Positions 47,321 through 55,736 of a stretch of DNA of 64,000 bases are shown here, in pieces. The DNA comes from Phycicoccus sonneratiae (GTDB lineage Bacteria > Actinomycetota > Actinomycetes > Actinomycetales > Dermatophilaceae): NCBI RefSeq assembly GCF_016887965.1, contig NZ_JAFDVD010000020.1, positions 50,122 to 114,121 on the forward strand, given 5' to 3'. The translations under genes were made by a program, and so were the position numbers. Within the stretch, counting starts at the first letter, position 1. Each line of letters opens with the position of its first letter. Under the pieces are notes generated by a model. It had not been told where the DNA came from and ran no database searches. It worked only from the letters and a program-made list of their open reading frames with translations.

Positions 47321-49470
47321 CGGGTGGCCTCCCGGGTGAGGACGAGGTTGCCGAACCCGTCGACGCGCACCGCGAAGCCGGGGTGGACCGGGACGGTCGA
47401 GCCGAACTCCTCGACGACCGCCGGGCCGGTGAAGGTGTCGCCGGCCCGCAGGTCGGGGCGCCAGAGGACCGGGGTGTCGACGTACCCGTCGTCCGGGTCG
47501 AAGCAGACCGGCCGCACCGAGCGCTGCCCCGGGAGGTGTCCAGGAACTGACACATTCGTCGGTTCGTGGACGCCTGACCGTGCAGGAGATGACACATTCG
47601 TCGATTTCTGTCGCTCGGGGAGGGGGCGGAGCTCGGGGCGGGTGATCGGCCCGACCCCGGTGACGCGCAGGTTGACCCATTCGACCCGCTGCGTGGGGTC
47701 ATCGCGGAAGTCGTAGCCGTAGAGCTGGCGGTGCTCGTCGTGGAAGCGGGCGGCCACCTCGGCGGCCCAGGCGTCGTCGACGGCCCCGGACCCCGCGGCC
47801 ACGCGCACCTCGTAGGCCTGCCCGAAGTACCGCAGGTCGACGGTCCGCACGAACTCGTGCTGCTCCGGGGCGAACCCCTCGGCCGACAGCGCCGCCGCGC
47901 CCCGCGTGGTGAGGGCCTCGAGCACCGACGCCACCTCGGCGAGGTCGAGCGCGTCGTGGCGCGCCACGTGCGTCTGCACGTAGTCGTTGCGGACGTCGAC
48001 GGTGAGCAGCCCGAAGGCGCTGAGGTTGCCCGGGTCCCTCGGCACCACGGCGCCCGCGAGGTCGAGGACGTCGACGAGCCGGCAGGCCAGCAGCGACCCC
48101 GAGCCCCCGAACGTCGTCAGCATGAAGTCGCGGACGTCGAGGCCGCGCTTGACCGACACCTGGCGCAGCGCGTTCGCCTGGTTCCACGCCGAGATCTCGA
48201 GCACCCCTGCGGCACACCGCTCGAGATCGAGCCCGAGCCGCTCGGCCAGCGCCTCGAGCCCGGCCCGGGCAGCGGAGACGTCGAGCGGGATCTCCCCGCC
48301 GAGCAGGTGCGGGGGGATGCGGCCGAGGACGACGTGCGCGTCGGTGATGGTCGGCTCGGTGCCGCCGCGGCCGTAGCAGAGCGGCCCGGGGTCGGCGCCG
48401 GCCGACTGCGGCCCGACCTTGAGCGAGCCCTCGGGCGACACCCACGCGACCGACCCGCCGCCGGCGCCGACGGTGACGACGTCGATCATCGGGATCTTGC
48501 TCGGGTAGGCCCCGACCGAGCCCTCGGTGGTCAGCGTCGGCTCGCCGTCGAGCACCACCGACACGTCCGTCGAGGTGCCGCCGCCGTCGCAGGTCAGCAC
48601 CCGCGGGAACCCCGCCCGCTCGGCGACGAGGGCCGCCCCGAGCGCACCCGCGGCCGGCCCCGACAGCACCGTGGTGATCGGCTGGTGCACGACCTCGTCG
48701 GCCGAGAGCACCCCGCCGTTGGACTTCATGACGTAGAACGGCACCGGCCGCCCACCGGTGAAGCCGTCGAGCCGCTCGTGGATGTTGCGCACGTAGCGGC
48801 TGACGTTCGGCTTGACGGCGGCGTCGACGAGCGTCGTCATCGCCCGCTCGTACTCGCGGTACTCGCGCAGCACCTCGCTGCTGATCGACACGACCGCGTC
48901 GGGGTGCTCGCGGCGCAGGACCTCGCGCATCGCGAGCTCGTGCGCGTCGTTCGCGTAGGAGTGCAGGAAGCAGACGCCGATGGTCGTGATGCCCCGGTCC
49001 CGGAAGAAGCGGGCGGCCGCGACGGCGTCCTCCTCGGAGAACGGCCGGACCTCGGCCCCGGAGACGTCGAGCCGCCCGCGGACCGTCCGCACCGCGTCGG
49101 CCGGCACGATGCGGGCCGGCTTGACCCAGAAGTACGAGTTGCCGTAGCCGTCCGGCACCGCCTGGCGGGCGATCTCGAGCATGAACTCGTAGCCCTCGGT
49201 CGTCACGAACCCGAGCCGCTCGACCTTGCCCTCGAGGAGCTTGTTCGTCGCGACGGTCGTGCCGTGCGAGACGGCCGTGAGGTCGTGCCCGGAGGCCCCC
49301 ATCAGCCCGAGGATCTTCTCGATGCCGGAGATGAACCCGTCCGCGGGGTTGGCGGGGGTGCTCGGGGTCTTCGTCGTGACGACCTCCCCGGAGTCCTCGT
49401 CGACCGCGACGACGTCGGTGAACGTCCCGCCGGTGTCGATGCCGACGCGGATCCGTCGTTGCTGGGCCAT
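47317..49470 (-). CDS. Hydantoinase A / oxoprolinase family protein with in-frame repeat insertion
   Basis: This 717-residue HyuA-type ATPase subunit opens RIRVGIDTGGTFTDVVAVDED (actin-fold phosphate 1 loop), with ATNKLLEGKVERLGFVTTEGYE, YVMKSNGGVLSADE, LSGPAAGALGAALVAERAG, LTCDGGGTSTDVSVV and VGAGGGSVAWV. Near residues 620-648, between ELRPLPERQ and RPVCFDPDDGYVDTPV, is an unusual stretch made of two related pieces (STNVSSPARS, PTNVSVPGHL) encoded by a 24-bp direct repeat. A TTGGAT -10 box precedes the ATG, marking a leaderless operon promoter. Confidence 0.92.
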   Translation of the reverse strand: MAQQRRIRVGIDTGGTFTDVVAVDEDSGEVVTTKTPSTPANPADGFISGIEKILGLMGASGHDLTAVSHGTTVATNKLLEGKVERLGFVTTEGYEFMLEIARQAVPDGYGNSYFWVKPARIVPADAVRTVRGRLDVSGAEVRPFSEEDAVAAARFFRDRGITTIGVCFLHSYANDAHELAMREVLRREHPDAVVSISSEVLREYREYERAMTTLVDAAVKPNVSRYVRNIHERLDGFTGGRPVPFYVMKSNGGVLSADEVVHQPITTVLSGPAAGALGAALVAERAGFPRVLTCDGGGTSTDVSVVLDGEPTLTTEGSVGAYPSKIPMIDVVTVGAGGGSVAWVSPEGSLKVGPQSAGADPGPLCYGRGGTEPTITDAHVVLGRIPPHLLGGEIPLDVSAARAGLEALAERLGLDLERCAAGVLEISAWNQANALRQVSVKRGLDVRDFMLTTFGGSGSLLACRLVDVLDLAGAVVPRDPGNLSAFGLLTVDVRNDYVQTHVARHDALDLAEVASVLEALTTRGAAALSAEGFAPEQHEFVRTVDLRYFGQAYEVRVAAGSGAVDDAWAAEVAARFHDEHRQLYGYDFRDDPTQRVEWVNLRVTGVGPITRPELRPLPERQKSTNVSSPARSGVHEPTNVSVPGHLPGQRSVRPVCFDPDDGYVDTPVLWRPDLRAGDTFTGPAVVEEFGSTVPVHPGFAVRVDGFGNLVLTREATR
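47541..47606. repeat. 24-bp direct repeat inside the hydantoinase A gene
   Basis: Two copies at 47541-47564 and 47583-47606 share 21 of 24 bases, with the identical core TGACACATTCGTCG, and are 42 bp apart (14 codons, so the frame is kept). The local base composition is less G+C-rich than the surrounding gene. Confidence 0.75.
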
Positions 49471-49571
49471 GTCCCGATCCAACCGAGCCGCCCGGCGGGC
49501 TGCCTCGGCAGATGCTGCCGACGGACCGCCCGGTCGACGGCCATCCTCGCCCAACCGGCCGGGCGCGGTCG

Positions 49572-50276
49572 TCAGGGGCGGGTCGCGACGACGTCGAGGT
49601 CGACCGGGCCCTCGACCCCCTCGACCGACGCCCGGCTGCTCACCTGCCACCAGGCCCACCCGTCGTCGGCGGGCCGCAGCAGCAGCCGGCGCACCCAGCG
49701 GTCGCGGTCGGCGAGCGCGTCCGGCAGCGGGTAGTGCTCGGCGAAGTCGTCGAGGAGGTAGAGCACGACCCGCTGGCCGGTGGCCTCCTCGACCGCCGCG
49801 ACGAGGTCGGAGAGCCGCTGCTGCACCACCGCCCGCGACGGACGCGCGGAGCAGTTGCCGCTCAGCTCGAGGTCGACGACGGGGGGCAGCGACGACGCGT
49901 CGGCCCCGACCTCGCGCAGCCGCCCGAGGAGGTTGGCCGCCTGCTCGTCGCCGTCCTTGCAGAGCGTGAAGAAGTGGTACGCGCCGACCTCGAGTCCGGC
50001 CTCCCGGGCCCCGCGCCAGTTCTCGACGAACCGGTCGTCCTCGAAGGTGGCACCCTCGGAGGCCTTGACGTACGCGGCGTCGATGCCGTCGCCCGCGACC
50101 GCCGCCCAGTCGACCGACCCCTGGTGGGTCGAGACGTCGATGCCGTACGACTCGCCGGCCGCGAGCGTCGGCCGGTACGACGGAAGGACCTGCCGGTACC
50201 CCAGCCACCCGGCCCCCGCCACGAGCAGCGCGACCACGAGGAGCGCGCCACCCCACCTCAGCAGTCCCCTGGCCAC
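49572..50276 (-). CDS. GH25 (Chalaropsis-type) lysozyme-like protein, membrane-anchored
   Basis: This 234-residue protein has an N-terminal membrane helix (about 8-27, GGALLVVALLVAGAGWLGYR) and a glycoside hydrolase 25 domain. The catalytic-site pieces YGIDVSTHQGSVDW, YVKASEGATFEDDRF, VGAYHFFTL and PPVVDLELSGN (acidic pair) are all visible, so muramidase activity on the wall is plausible. GTG 50276 is chosen because TACCCT is seven bases upstream and the predicted anchor then begins at once; upstream in-frame starts overlap the promoter. Confidence 0.87.
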   Translation of the reverse strand: MARGLLRWGGALLVVALLVAGAGWLGYRQVLPSYRPTLAAGESYGIDVSTHQGSVDWAAVAGDGIDAAYVKASEGATFEDDRFVENWRGAREAGLEVGAYHFFTLCKDGDEQAANLLGRLREVGADASSLPPVVDLELSGNCSARPSRAVVQQRLSDLVAAVEEATGQRVVLYLLDDFAEHYPLPDALADRDRWVRRLLLRPADDGWAWWQVSSRASVEGVEGPVDLDVVATRP

Positions 50277-50300
50277 CGCTGCAGGGTAGGCCACGACACG

Positions 50301-50332
50301 GCTCCGCCCCGGCACGGGTGCCGGGGCGGAGC
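50301..50332 (-). terminator. Hairpin terminator after the flotillin-like gene
   Basis: Fifteen-base perfect arms (GCTCCGCCCCGGCAC and its complement, 50301-50315 and 50318-50332) lie 17 bp beyond the stop of the leftward flotillin-like gene and just before the GH25 promoter. Confidence 0.75.
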
Positions 50333-50348
50333 GCGTCGAGCGGGAGGG

Positions 50349-51896
50349 TCAGGCCGTCGGGGCGTCCCCGGCCGGGACGACCTCGGCCGACACGGCCGAC
50401 ACCGACGCACCGGGCGTGCCGGCCGTGTACTTCTGGAGCAGCGACTGGAGGTCGACGCCCGTCGTGCTCTTGAGCATCGCCATCGTCTGGGTGAGGTTGT
50501 CGGTCACCTGCTTCGGCAGCGCCGCGGCGCCGTCGGTCGAGAGCACCGTCAGCTGGTCGATGGCCGCCATCGGGGCGGCGATCTCGCGGGCCACCTGCGG
50601 CAGCACCTCGACGAGCATCTGGAGCACGGCGGCCTCGTTGTACCGGGCGAAGGCGTCGGCGCGCTTGTTCATCGCCTCGGCCTCGGCCTGACCGGTCGCG
50701 AGGATGGCGCTGGCCTGCGCCTCACCCTCGGCGCGGGTCGCCTCGGCCTGCGCGACACGCAGCGCCTTGTCGGCCTCACCACGGCGCGAACCCTCGACGG
50801 CCTCGGCCTCGGCGAGCGCCGTGCGGCGGGCCTTCTCGGCCTCACCGGTGAGCCGCGCCTTCTCGGCATCCGCCTGCGCCGCAGCGATGCTCGCCGCCTT
50901 GCGGGCCTCCGCCTCGGCGATCGAGGCGTTGCGGGACGCCTCGGCCGCCTGCTCGACGCGGTAGCGCTCGGCGTCGGCGGGCTTGCGGACCTCGGTGTCG
51001 AGCTGGCGCTCCTTGAGCGCGGCCTGCCGGACGGCGACCTTCTCCTGCTCGGTGAGGATCGCCTGGTCACGGTCGGCCTGGGCGAGCGGGCCGGCCGCGG
51101 CGGCCTGGGCCTGCGCGGCGTCGGTCTCGGCCTTGATCTCGGCCGTCTTCAGCGCGAGCTGCCTCTGGCTGACGGCGATCTCCTGCTCGGCGACGATGCG
51201 CGCCTGCTCGGCGGCCTGCCGCGCGTTGGCCTCGGCGATGGCGGCCAGCTGGCCGACCTTCGCCGACTCCGGGCGACCGAGGTCGGACAGGTAGGTGCCG
51301 TCGTCGGTGATGTCCTGGATCTGGAAGGTGTCGAGGACCAGGCCCTGGCCGGTGAGCGAGGACTCGGCCTCGTCGGCGACCCGCTGGGCGAAGGCCGCCC
51401 GGTCGCGGATGATCTGCTCGACGGTCAGCGAGCCGACGATCGAGCGCAGCGAGCCGGCGAGCGTCTCCTGGGTGAAGGTCTCGACCTCGCCCTGCTGGGT
51501 GAGGAAGCGCTGGGCGGCGGCCCGGATGGAGTCCTCGTTGCCGCCGACCTTGACGATGGCGACGCCGTCGAGGTTGAGCTTGACGCCCTGCCCGGAGACG
51601 GCCCCCCGGATCTGGACCATGATGCGGCGGCTCGACAGGTCGAGGATGTGCAGCCGCTGGACGAAGGGGACGACGAAGATGCCGCCACCCATGACGACCT
51701 TCTGGCCGGACAGGTCGGTGGACATCTCGCCCGTCTCCGGGTTCTTCACCTCCTTGCCCTTGCGCCCGGTGACGATGAAGGCCTCGTTGGGCCCGGCGAC
51801 GCGGTAGCGGGAGGCGATGACGAGGCCCGTGAGGACGACGAGGAGGACGAGCCCGAGGACGGCGACGAGGCCGACCGAGACGTCGAACCCGAACAT
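50349..51896 (-). CDS. Flotillin-like SPFH-domain protein
   Basis: This 515-residue protein has one N-terminal membrane helix (VGLVAVLGLVLLVVLTGLVIAS, residues 8-29), a PHB/SPFH domain (about 40-230, ending QIQDITDDGTYLSDLGRP), and a long flotillin coiled-coil rich in Ala/Glu/Arg (about 235-440, many AEAxAExAR heptads), with a C-terminal region LQMLVEVLPQVAREIAAPM. Such proteins form membrane microdomain scaffolds facing the cytoplasm. An NfeD-like gene lies directly upstream, the common flotillin partner. An AGGTCAGG site precedes the ATG. Confidence 0.92.
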   Translation of the reverse strand: MFGFDVSVGLVAVLGLVLLVVLTGLVIASRYRVAGPNEAFIVTGRKGKEVKNPETGEMSTDLSGQKVVMGGGIFVVPFVQRLHILDLSSRRIMVQIRGAVSGQGVKLNLDGVAIVKVGGNEDSIRAAAQRFLTQQGEVETFTQETLAGSLRSIVGSLTVEQIIRDRAAFAQRVADEAESSLTGQGLVLDTFQIQDITDDGTYLSDLGRPESAKVGQLAAIAEANARQAAEQARIVAEQEIAVSQRQLALKTAEIKAETDAAQAQAAAAGPLAQADRDQAILTEQEKVAVRQAALKERQLDTEVRKPADAERYRVEQAAEASRNASIAEAEARKAASIAAAQADAEKARLTGEAEKARRTALAEAEAVEGSRRGEADKALRVAQAEATRAEGEAQASAILATGQAEAEAMNKRADAFARYNEAAVLQMLVEVLPQVAREIAAPMAAIDQLTVLSTDGAAALPKQVTDNLTQTMAMLKSTTGVDLQSLLQKYTAGTPGASVSAVSAEVVPAGDAPTA

Positions 51897-52008
51897 GGTT
51901 CCTGACCTTTCCGGGTGCGCGGTGGCACCCAGGGTGAGTGGGGTGACGTGATGGACGCGCGGCACGGTCCCCCGGTTCCGTGCTGCGGTGGGGCGGTGGG
52001 GGTTCCGG

Positions 52009-52506
52009 TCAGTCCTGCCGGCGGGCGACCTTGACCGAGGTGGGGCTGAGGACGGCGGTGACGACGACGGCGGTACCGCTGCCGAGCGGTTCGTCGGAGC
52101 GGGCGTTGAGGCGGGTGATGTGGCCGGCGGCGACGACGCTGACCATCCCGTAGCCGTCGACGGGCACCGGCTCGACGACGGTGCCGGTGAGGCCGACGAG
52201 GCGGGCCGGCCGGACGGTGGCCTCGTCGCCGCCGCGCATGAGGCGCGTGCTCGCGTACCCGGCCCCGGCGCCCGCGGCGACCCCCGCGACGAGTCCGGCG
52301 AGGATGGCGACCGTGCTCGACGCGCCGGCGTCGAGCACGAGGGCCCCGACGAACCCGAAGGCCGCGAGGAAGCCGGCGACGGCCAGCCCGGAGAGGGCGT
52401 CGGGTCCGACGCTGTCGAGGACCCCGTCGACGAGGTCGCCGAGCACGAGCGAGACCAGCAGCAGGAGGATGCCGACGCCTCCGATGACGAGCATCGTGAC
52501 CTGCAT
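52009..52506 (-). CDS. NfeD-like membrane protein, flotillin partner
   Basis: This 165-residue protein has three N-terminal membrane helices (MLVIGGVGILLLLVSLVLG, LSGLAVAGFLAAFGFVGALVL, VAILAGLVAGVAAGAGAGYAS) and a C-terminal beta-rich domain (about 95-160: RPARLVGLTGTVVEPVP...GTAVVVTAVLSPTSVKV) that fits the NfeD OB-fold. Short NfeD proteins pair with flotillins and may help their placement. GGGAGG precedes the ATG, and the flotillin-like gene starts 112 bp downstream. Confidence 0.82.
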   Translation of the reverse strand: MQVTMLVIGGVGILLLLVSLVLGDLVDGVLDSVGPDALSGLAVAGFLAAFGFVGALVLDAGASSTVAILAGLVAGVAAGAGAGYASTRLMRGGDEATVRPARLVGLTGTVVEPVPVDGYGMVSVVAAGHITRLNARSDEPLGSGTAVVVTAVLSPTSVKVARRQD

Positions 52507-52747
52507 CGCGCGTTCCTCCCGGGTGTCGGGCGCCGCCCCTCGACGGACGCCTCCGCGGCGAGGCTACCGGGAGCGGGGCGGCGGGGGAGGACCTCCGGGG
52601 AAGTCCGGCGTGGGCGGGTCCCGGGGGCGGCCCCCGCATCGGCCGAACGGCCACGGACTCCGTCGTCGGCGGCCCCCCTCGGCGACGGTGTGGTTCGGTG
52701 TCCGACGACAACTGCACGCGGATCGGTGGTCGGGGGCTTCTCACACG

Positions 52748-52951
52748 ATGGAATCACGCTACGCCCGGGCCTACCCGGAGCTTTTCGACGGCCTCGAGCC
52801 CCGGATGGCGCGCTACGTCGACGCCGTGCTCGGCACGACGCGCGACGGTGGGCTCTGGCCCGAGCACGAGGTCGCCCACGTGCTGGACCGGGCTCAGGGC
52901 CGGATCTCGTTCGGTGACTACCGGGCCGGCCGGGACCCCGCCTCGTCCTGA
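52748..52951 (+). CDS. Small protein of 67 residues, unknown
   Basis: The reading frame MESRYARAYPELFDGLEPRM... ends AGRDPASS. It is charged and probably helical, with no membrane segment and no recognised family. Codon use (G/C third positions) matches resident genes. The preceding 240 bp (52507-52747) has no clear gene. No good ribosome site is visible before ATG 52748, so the call is tentative. Confidence 0.45.
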   Translation: MESRYARAYPELFDGLEPRMARYVDAVLGTTRDGGLWPEHEVAHVLDRAQGRISFGDYRAGRDPASS

Positions 52952-52967
52952 CGGCCTCCGCGAGGCG

Positions 52968-53192
52968 TCAGAGCTTGGTCAGCCGGGTGTACGGGCTGGT
53001 GACGCGCGCCCGCTGGGCGCCGAAGTCGACGAGGACGGCCGCCGGCTCGAGGACGATGACCCGTCCGAGGCCGAACCGGTCGTGCGTGACGCGGTCGCCG
53101 ACCTCGAAGACCTCGTCCGGCACCACCTCCGCGGCCCGGAACGGGCTCCGTGCGGAGTAGGTGGTGGGGCCCGCTGGGCGTCGTGACGTCAC
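52968..53192 (-). CDS. Stand-alone PcrA/UvrD C-terminal-like (Tudor/SH3-type) domain protein
   Basis: This 74-residue protein has as its core VFEVGDRVTHDRFGLGRVIVLEPAAVLVDFG, which lines up with the last 50 residues of PcrA in this window ([17 protein letters not shown]...VDFGGELG). In PcrA this small beta-barrel contacts RNA polymerase. The rest of the protein is only a short basic N-terminus, so it may bind RNA polymerase or nucleic acid by itself. GTG 53192 is tentatively chosen; GTGs at 53108 and 53105 would give just the domain. It lies beside the hydrolase gene remnant. Confidence 0.68.
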   Translation of the reverse strand: MTSRRPAGPTTYSARSPFRAAEVVPDEVFEVGDRVTHDRFGLGRVIVLEPAAVLVDFGAQRARVTSPYTRLTKL

Positions 53193-53248
53193 AGTGCAGT
53201 GTGCGCCCTCCGCGCCCGCGACACGCCGGTGGGGTGGCTCCGACCCGG

Positions 53249-53565
53249 TCAGGCGTGCGGGAACGAGGTCTTGGCCGGGGCCTCGAGGTCGTCGCGGTGG
53301 TTGCGGATGAGGTCGAGGTTGCGGTCGCGCAGGTGGTCGAACCCCTGGCCGATGTTCGAGCCGGGGGTCAGCGACGCCAGTGCCTCCGCCGGGTCGAGCC
53401 GGGCCGACACCCAGCCCTCGTGCGACGCGGCCTTGGCGACGATGTGCCCGAGCGGCGTCACGACGTGGCTGTTGCCGAAGTAGTGCACGCCCGCGGCGTC
53501 GGTGCCCGTGGCGTTGGCGCCGACCACGTAGACGTGGTTGTCGTAGGCGCGGGCCCGCGAGGTGA
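53249..53565 (-). pseudogene. 3' remnant of the carbon-nitrogen hydrolase gene
   Basis: These 317 bp encode the last 105 residues of the hydrolase found intact at 58619-59518, ending in the same EAPAKTSFPHA and the same stop codon. The frame is open but there is no N-terminal domain, so none of Glu50, Lys124 or Cys160 is present. It differs from the intact gene end at seven bases, all synonymous. It is probably the original chromosomal end of the gene, cut off when the island at 53566-58618 entered. Confidence 0.85.
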
Positions 53566-53658
53566 TGTCGTTCGCCTTCGCACACGGTCACCGCTAGATT
53601 CCCAAGACGGCTCGGATCAGCAACAAATTCGAGTATGCAGGTGGCGAACACATTCCTG

Positions 53659-54780
53659 TCAACGACACCCGCACTCGCAAGTTGCAGTAACCGGGTGCCA
53701 GCCCATTGCGCGTAGCACTTCACACACGTCGCCAATAGTCAGGTAGGCAGCGCACGATCCGTGGTAGGCGGCCCGAAGGACAGATAGGTTCGACCGCAGG
53801 TCGTTGACAAGCGAATCAACATTGTGATCGAGGCATGGCGTCAGGGCAAAAACGCAATCGCTCAAAGCTACCGAGCGATGAAACGCTTGAACCTGAGACT
53901 CGTTCGGCAATCCCACGCGGGGTAGCGTCACAAAGGGTGCCGAGTGTGCAAAAGCCGCCGGAACGTTGTTCTCCACGGGGGTGCGATTGGATAGCTGAGT
54001 CGTATGGAACAGTTCTACTGAAGAGGCTGAACGAGGGATGCCACGGACTCGGTGCATCTTGACACGGCCGCGTCTGACGGTGATGCAACGGCATCCTTCT
54101 GGCCGCTCGGGTAGACGTCGCAACAAAGGAGGGGAGGCTGGATCGGTGGACGGGCCTGCGCCCTTCTCGAGTCGCACCAGAATGCTCGATGCGCGAACAT
54201 TGTCGAACGTGCTGCTCGGAAGTTCATCCCCGATCGAGAACCTGTGGAAACGTCGCCATAAATCGATGGCAGGTTCGTCTTGTAGGTTCCGCACCGAGTT
54301 GCTAGGCAGGATAGCCACAACCTCTGCACCCTGAGAGAGCTGAGACACAGCCAACTGAATCAGAGCGACCCCCGGAGAGAGCGCGTGATGCCGGCCCAAA
54401 CCGACCGCTACTCGGACCCCCTGACCGCCGCGGTGAGAAAACGGGGGGTTCAGCAGAAGTAGGTCGACTTCCGGCAAGCCCCGCCAGATTGGGCTTGCAG
54501 ATCTAGACCGCTGGCGGAAAGCGTCAGCTGTCCCGAGACTCCATCTCGGATACATCGACTGAAGTCCAGCAATAACCGAGCGCGACACGTCACTACCCCG
54601 GACTGAACCGAGACGATCAGACCAGCGCTCTTCTGCCGCGGCAAGGAGGGAGCCATCACCGCACGCCAGATCGGCAACCACTCGGGGGGACGTCCTCGCA
54701 TACTTCGTCATCACCCGGGCCAACTCACGAGGCGTGTAGTGGCGGTCATCCCGGTGACTCGAGCCACGGTGCGTGCTCAT
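53659..54780 (-). CDS. Class I N6-adenine-specific DNA methyltransferase
   Basis: This 373-residue methyltransferase has SAM motif I VADLACGDGSLLAA (about 35-48), the acidic SDVS turn near 63, and the amino-methylase motif IV NPPF at 111-114, preceded by the hydrophobic LLLL. The N-terminal HYTPRELARVM matches the X-motif of N6-adenine enzymes. Residues beyond 200 form a weakly conserved target-recognition or accessory region with Cys-rich end (CECGCR). It is the last gene of the island operon and overlaps its upstream gene by ATGA. No restriction nuclease is adjacent. It may mark self DNA or act inside the system. Confidence 0.8.
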   Translation of the reverse strand: MSTHRGSSHRDDRHYTPRELARVMTKYARTSPRVVADLACGDGSLLAAAEERWSDRLGSVRGSDVSRSVIAGLQSMYPRWSLGTADAFRQRSRSASPIWRGLPEVDLLLLNPPFSHRGGQGVRVAVGLGRHHALSPGVALIQLAVSQLSQGAEVVAILPSNSVRNLQDEPAIDLWRRFHRFSIGDELPSSTFDNVRASSILVRLEKGAGPSTDPASPPLLRRLPERPEGCRCITVRRGRVKMHRVRGIPRSASSVELFHTTQLSNRTPVENNVPAAFAHSAPFVTLPRVGLPNESQVQAFHRSVALSDCVFALTPCLDHNVDSLVNDLRSNLSVLRAAYHGSCAAYLTIGDVCEVLRAMGWHPVTATCECGCR

Positions 54781-55736
54781 AAAGCGTCGAGGTAGTCCGA
54801 GACGTCGAACCGATGTAGGCGGCCACGTCCCTCGGTGCCAGGAACTTCCGATGCGACAGGATGATCAAAGACCAATTCAGTACTATCCGAGTTCTTCAGT
54901 TGATAGAGAACGGATCCAACGGCATGTGGCTTGGTGCCGAATGGCGCTACCCGCAGTCTCTGCGCACGCGTCTTCCTCTTGATCCGCCCCAGTGTCTCAT
55001 AGAGCGAGAATGGACAAGCAGAATTCGCAAACCAGATTCTGGCGTGAAGGGAGAAGCGCTCAATGGCCTGTCTATTAGCGAGAAGGCTAAAGGTGGGGTA
55101 TTCGGGACGAAAGCCAGGCGAACCTAGGACAATGTGAAGCCGCTCCATGTCTGGTTCGATTTCATTAATCAGGTAATCGATGCGGCTGCCTTCGAAGCCT
55201 AAGATGACTACAGTGTGTGCGGACACACTGCTTAAATCTGGCCGTAAAGAGGCAAAACCTGGGAGTGGGGCCATCCCTGCACTCGAAGGATGCATTGAAA
55301 AGAGTCTTCCGGGAGAGGGAGATTCGGCAGCGACGTACCTCAAAGGCTGGCGGTATAGGACAGAGAACGGAGCGCTGGCGTTCACCATCGCCCGGATTAA
55401 TGGCGCAAGTACGGAATAACTCAGGCCCGTTACGTCCACATAAGTATGGCGTTCACGCAACTCGGATGCCAGCGCCCTCAGGCCCATCTCTGACCGCAGA
55501 TTGAGATAGGCAGGAATATTGTCCATACCATCGACGACTACACTTTCAACGAAACCTCCCCCCCGCGACGTGTGGATATCCACGATCCTTGCGCCCTCGG
55601 CTTCTAGACGAAGCCGCTCCTGGGACCCGAGGGCCGTCCTAGGCTCGCTCGTCACGGCGACGATCAAGTTCGATATGCCCGGATGAAAGTCAGCAGTGTG
55701 CAGAGCCGACGATGGCCTGTGTCGACTAATCGCCAT
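54777..55736 (-). CDS. Unrecognised 319-residue island protein
   Basis: I do not recognise this family. The sequence alternates hydrophobic strands and helices in two blocks: NLIVAVTSEPRTALGS...TYVDVTGLSYSVLAPLIRAM (1-120) and TVVILGFEGSRIDYLINEIEPD...LHIVLGSPGFRPEYPTF (170-235), suggesting Rossmann-like folds. A conserved-looking end contains VAPFGTKPHAVGSVLYQL and ELVFDHP. There are no membrane segments. It overlaps the ATPase by 11 bases and the methyltransferase by four, so stoichiometric co-production is likely. It could be the nucleotide-sensing or effector part of the system; this is speculation. Confidence 0.75.
   Translation of the reverse strand: MAISRHRPSSALHTADFHPGISNLIVAVTSEPRTALGSQERLRLEAEGARIVDIHTSRGGGFVESVVVDGMDNIPAYLNLRSEMGLRALASELRERHTYVDVTGLSYSVLAPLIRAMVNASAPFSVLYRQPLRYVAAESPSPGRLFSMHPSSAGMAPLPGFASLRPDLSSVSAHTVVILGFEGSRIDYLINEIEPDMERLHIVLGSPGFRPEYPTFSLLANRQAIERFSLHARIWFANSACPFSLYETLGRIKRKTRAQRLRVAPFGTKPHAVGSVLYQLKNSDSTELVFDHPVASEVPGTEGRGRLHRFDVSDYLDAL

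Noticed and set aside
47317..49470. Frameshift or disruption of hydantoinase A by the inserted repeat
   Set aside because: The repeat spacing (42 bp) and the whole insertion keep the frame, and family sequence continues on both sides.
53249..53527. A functional short hydrolase of about 92 residues
   Set aside because: It lacks all catalytic residues and matches only the C-terminal third of the intact neighbour, so it is treated as a remnant.
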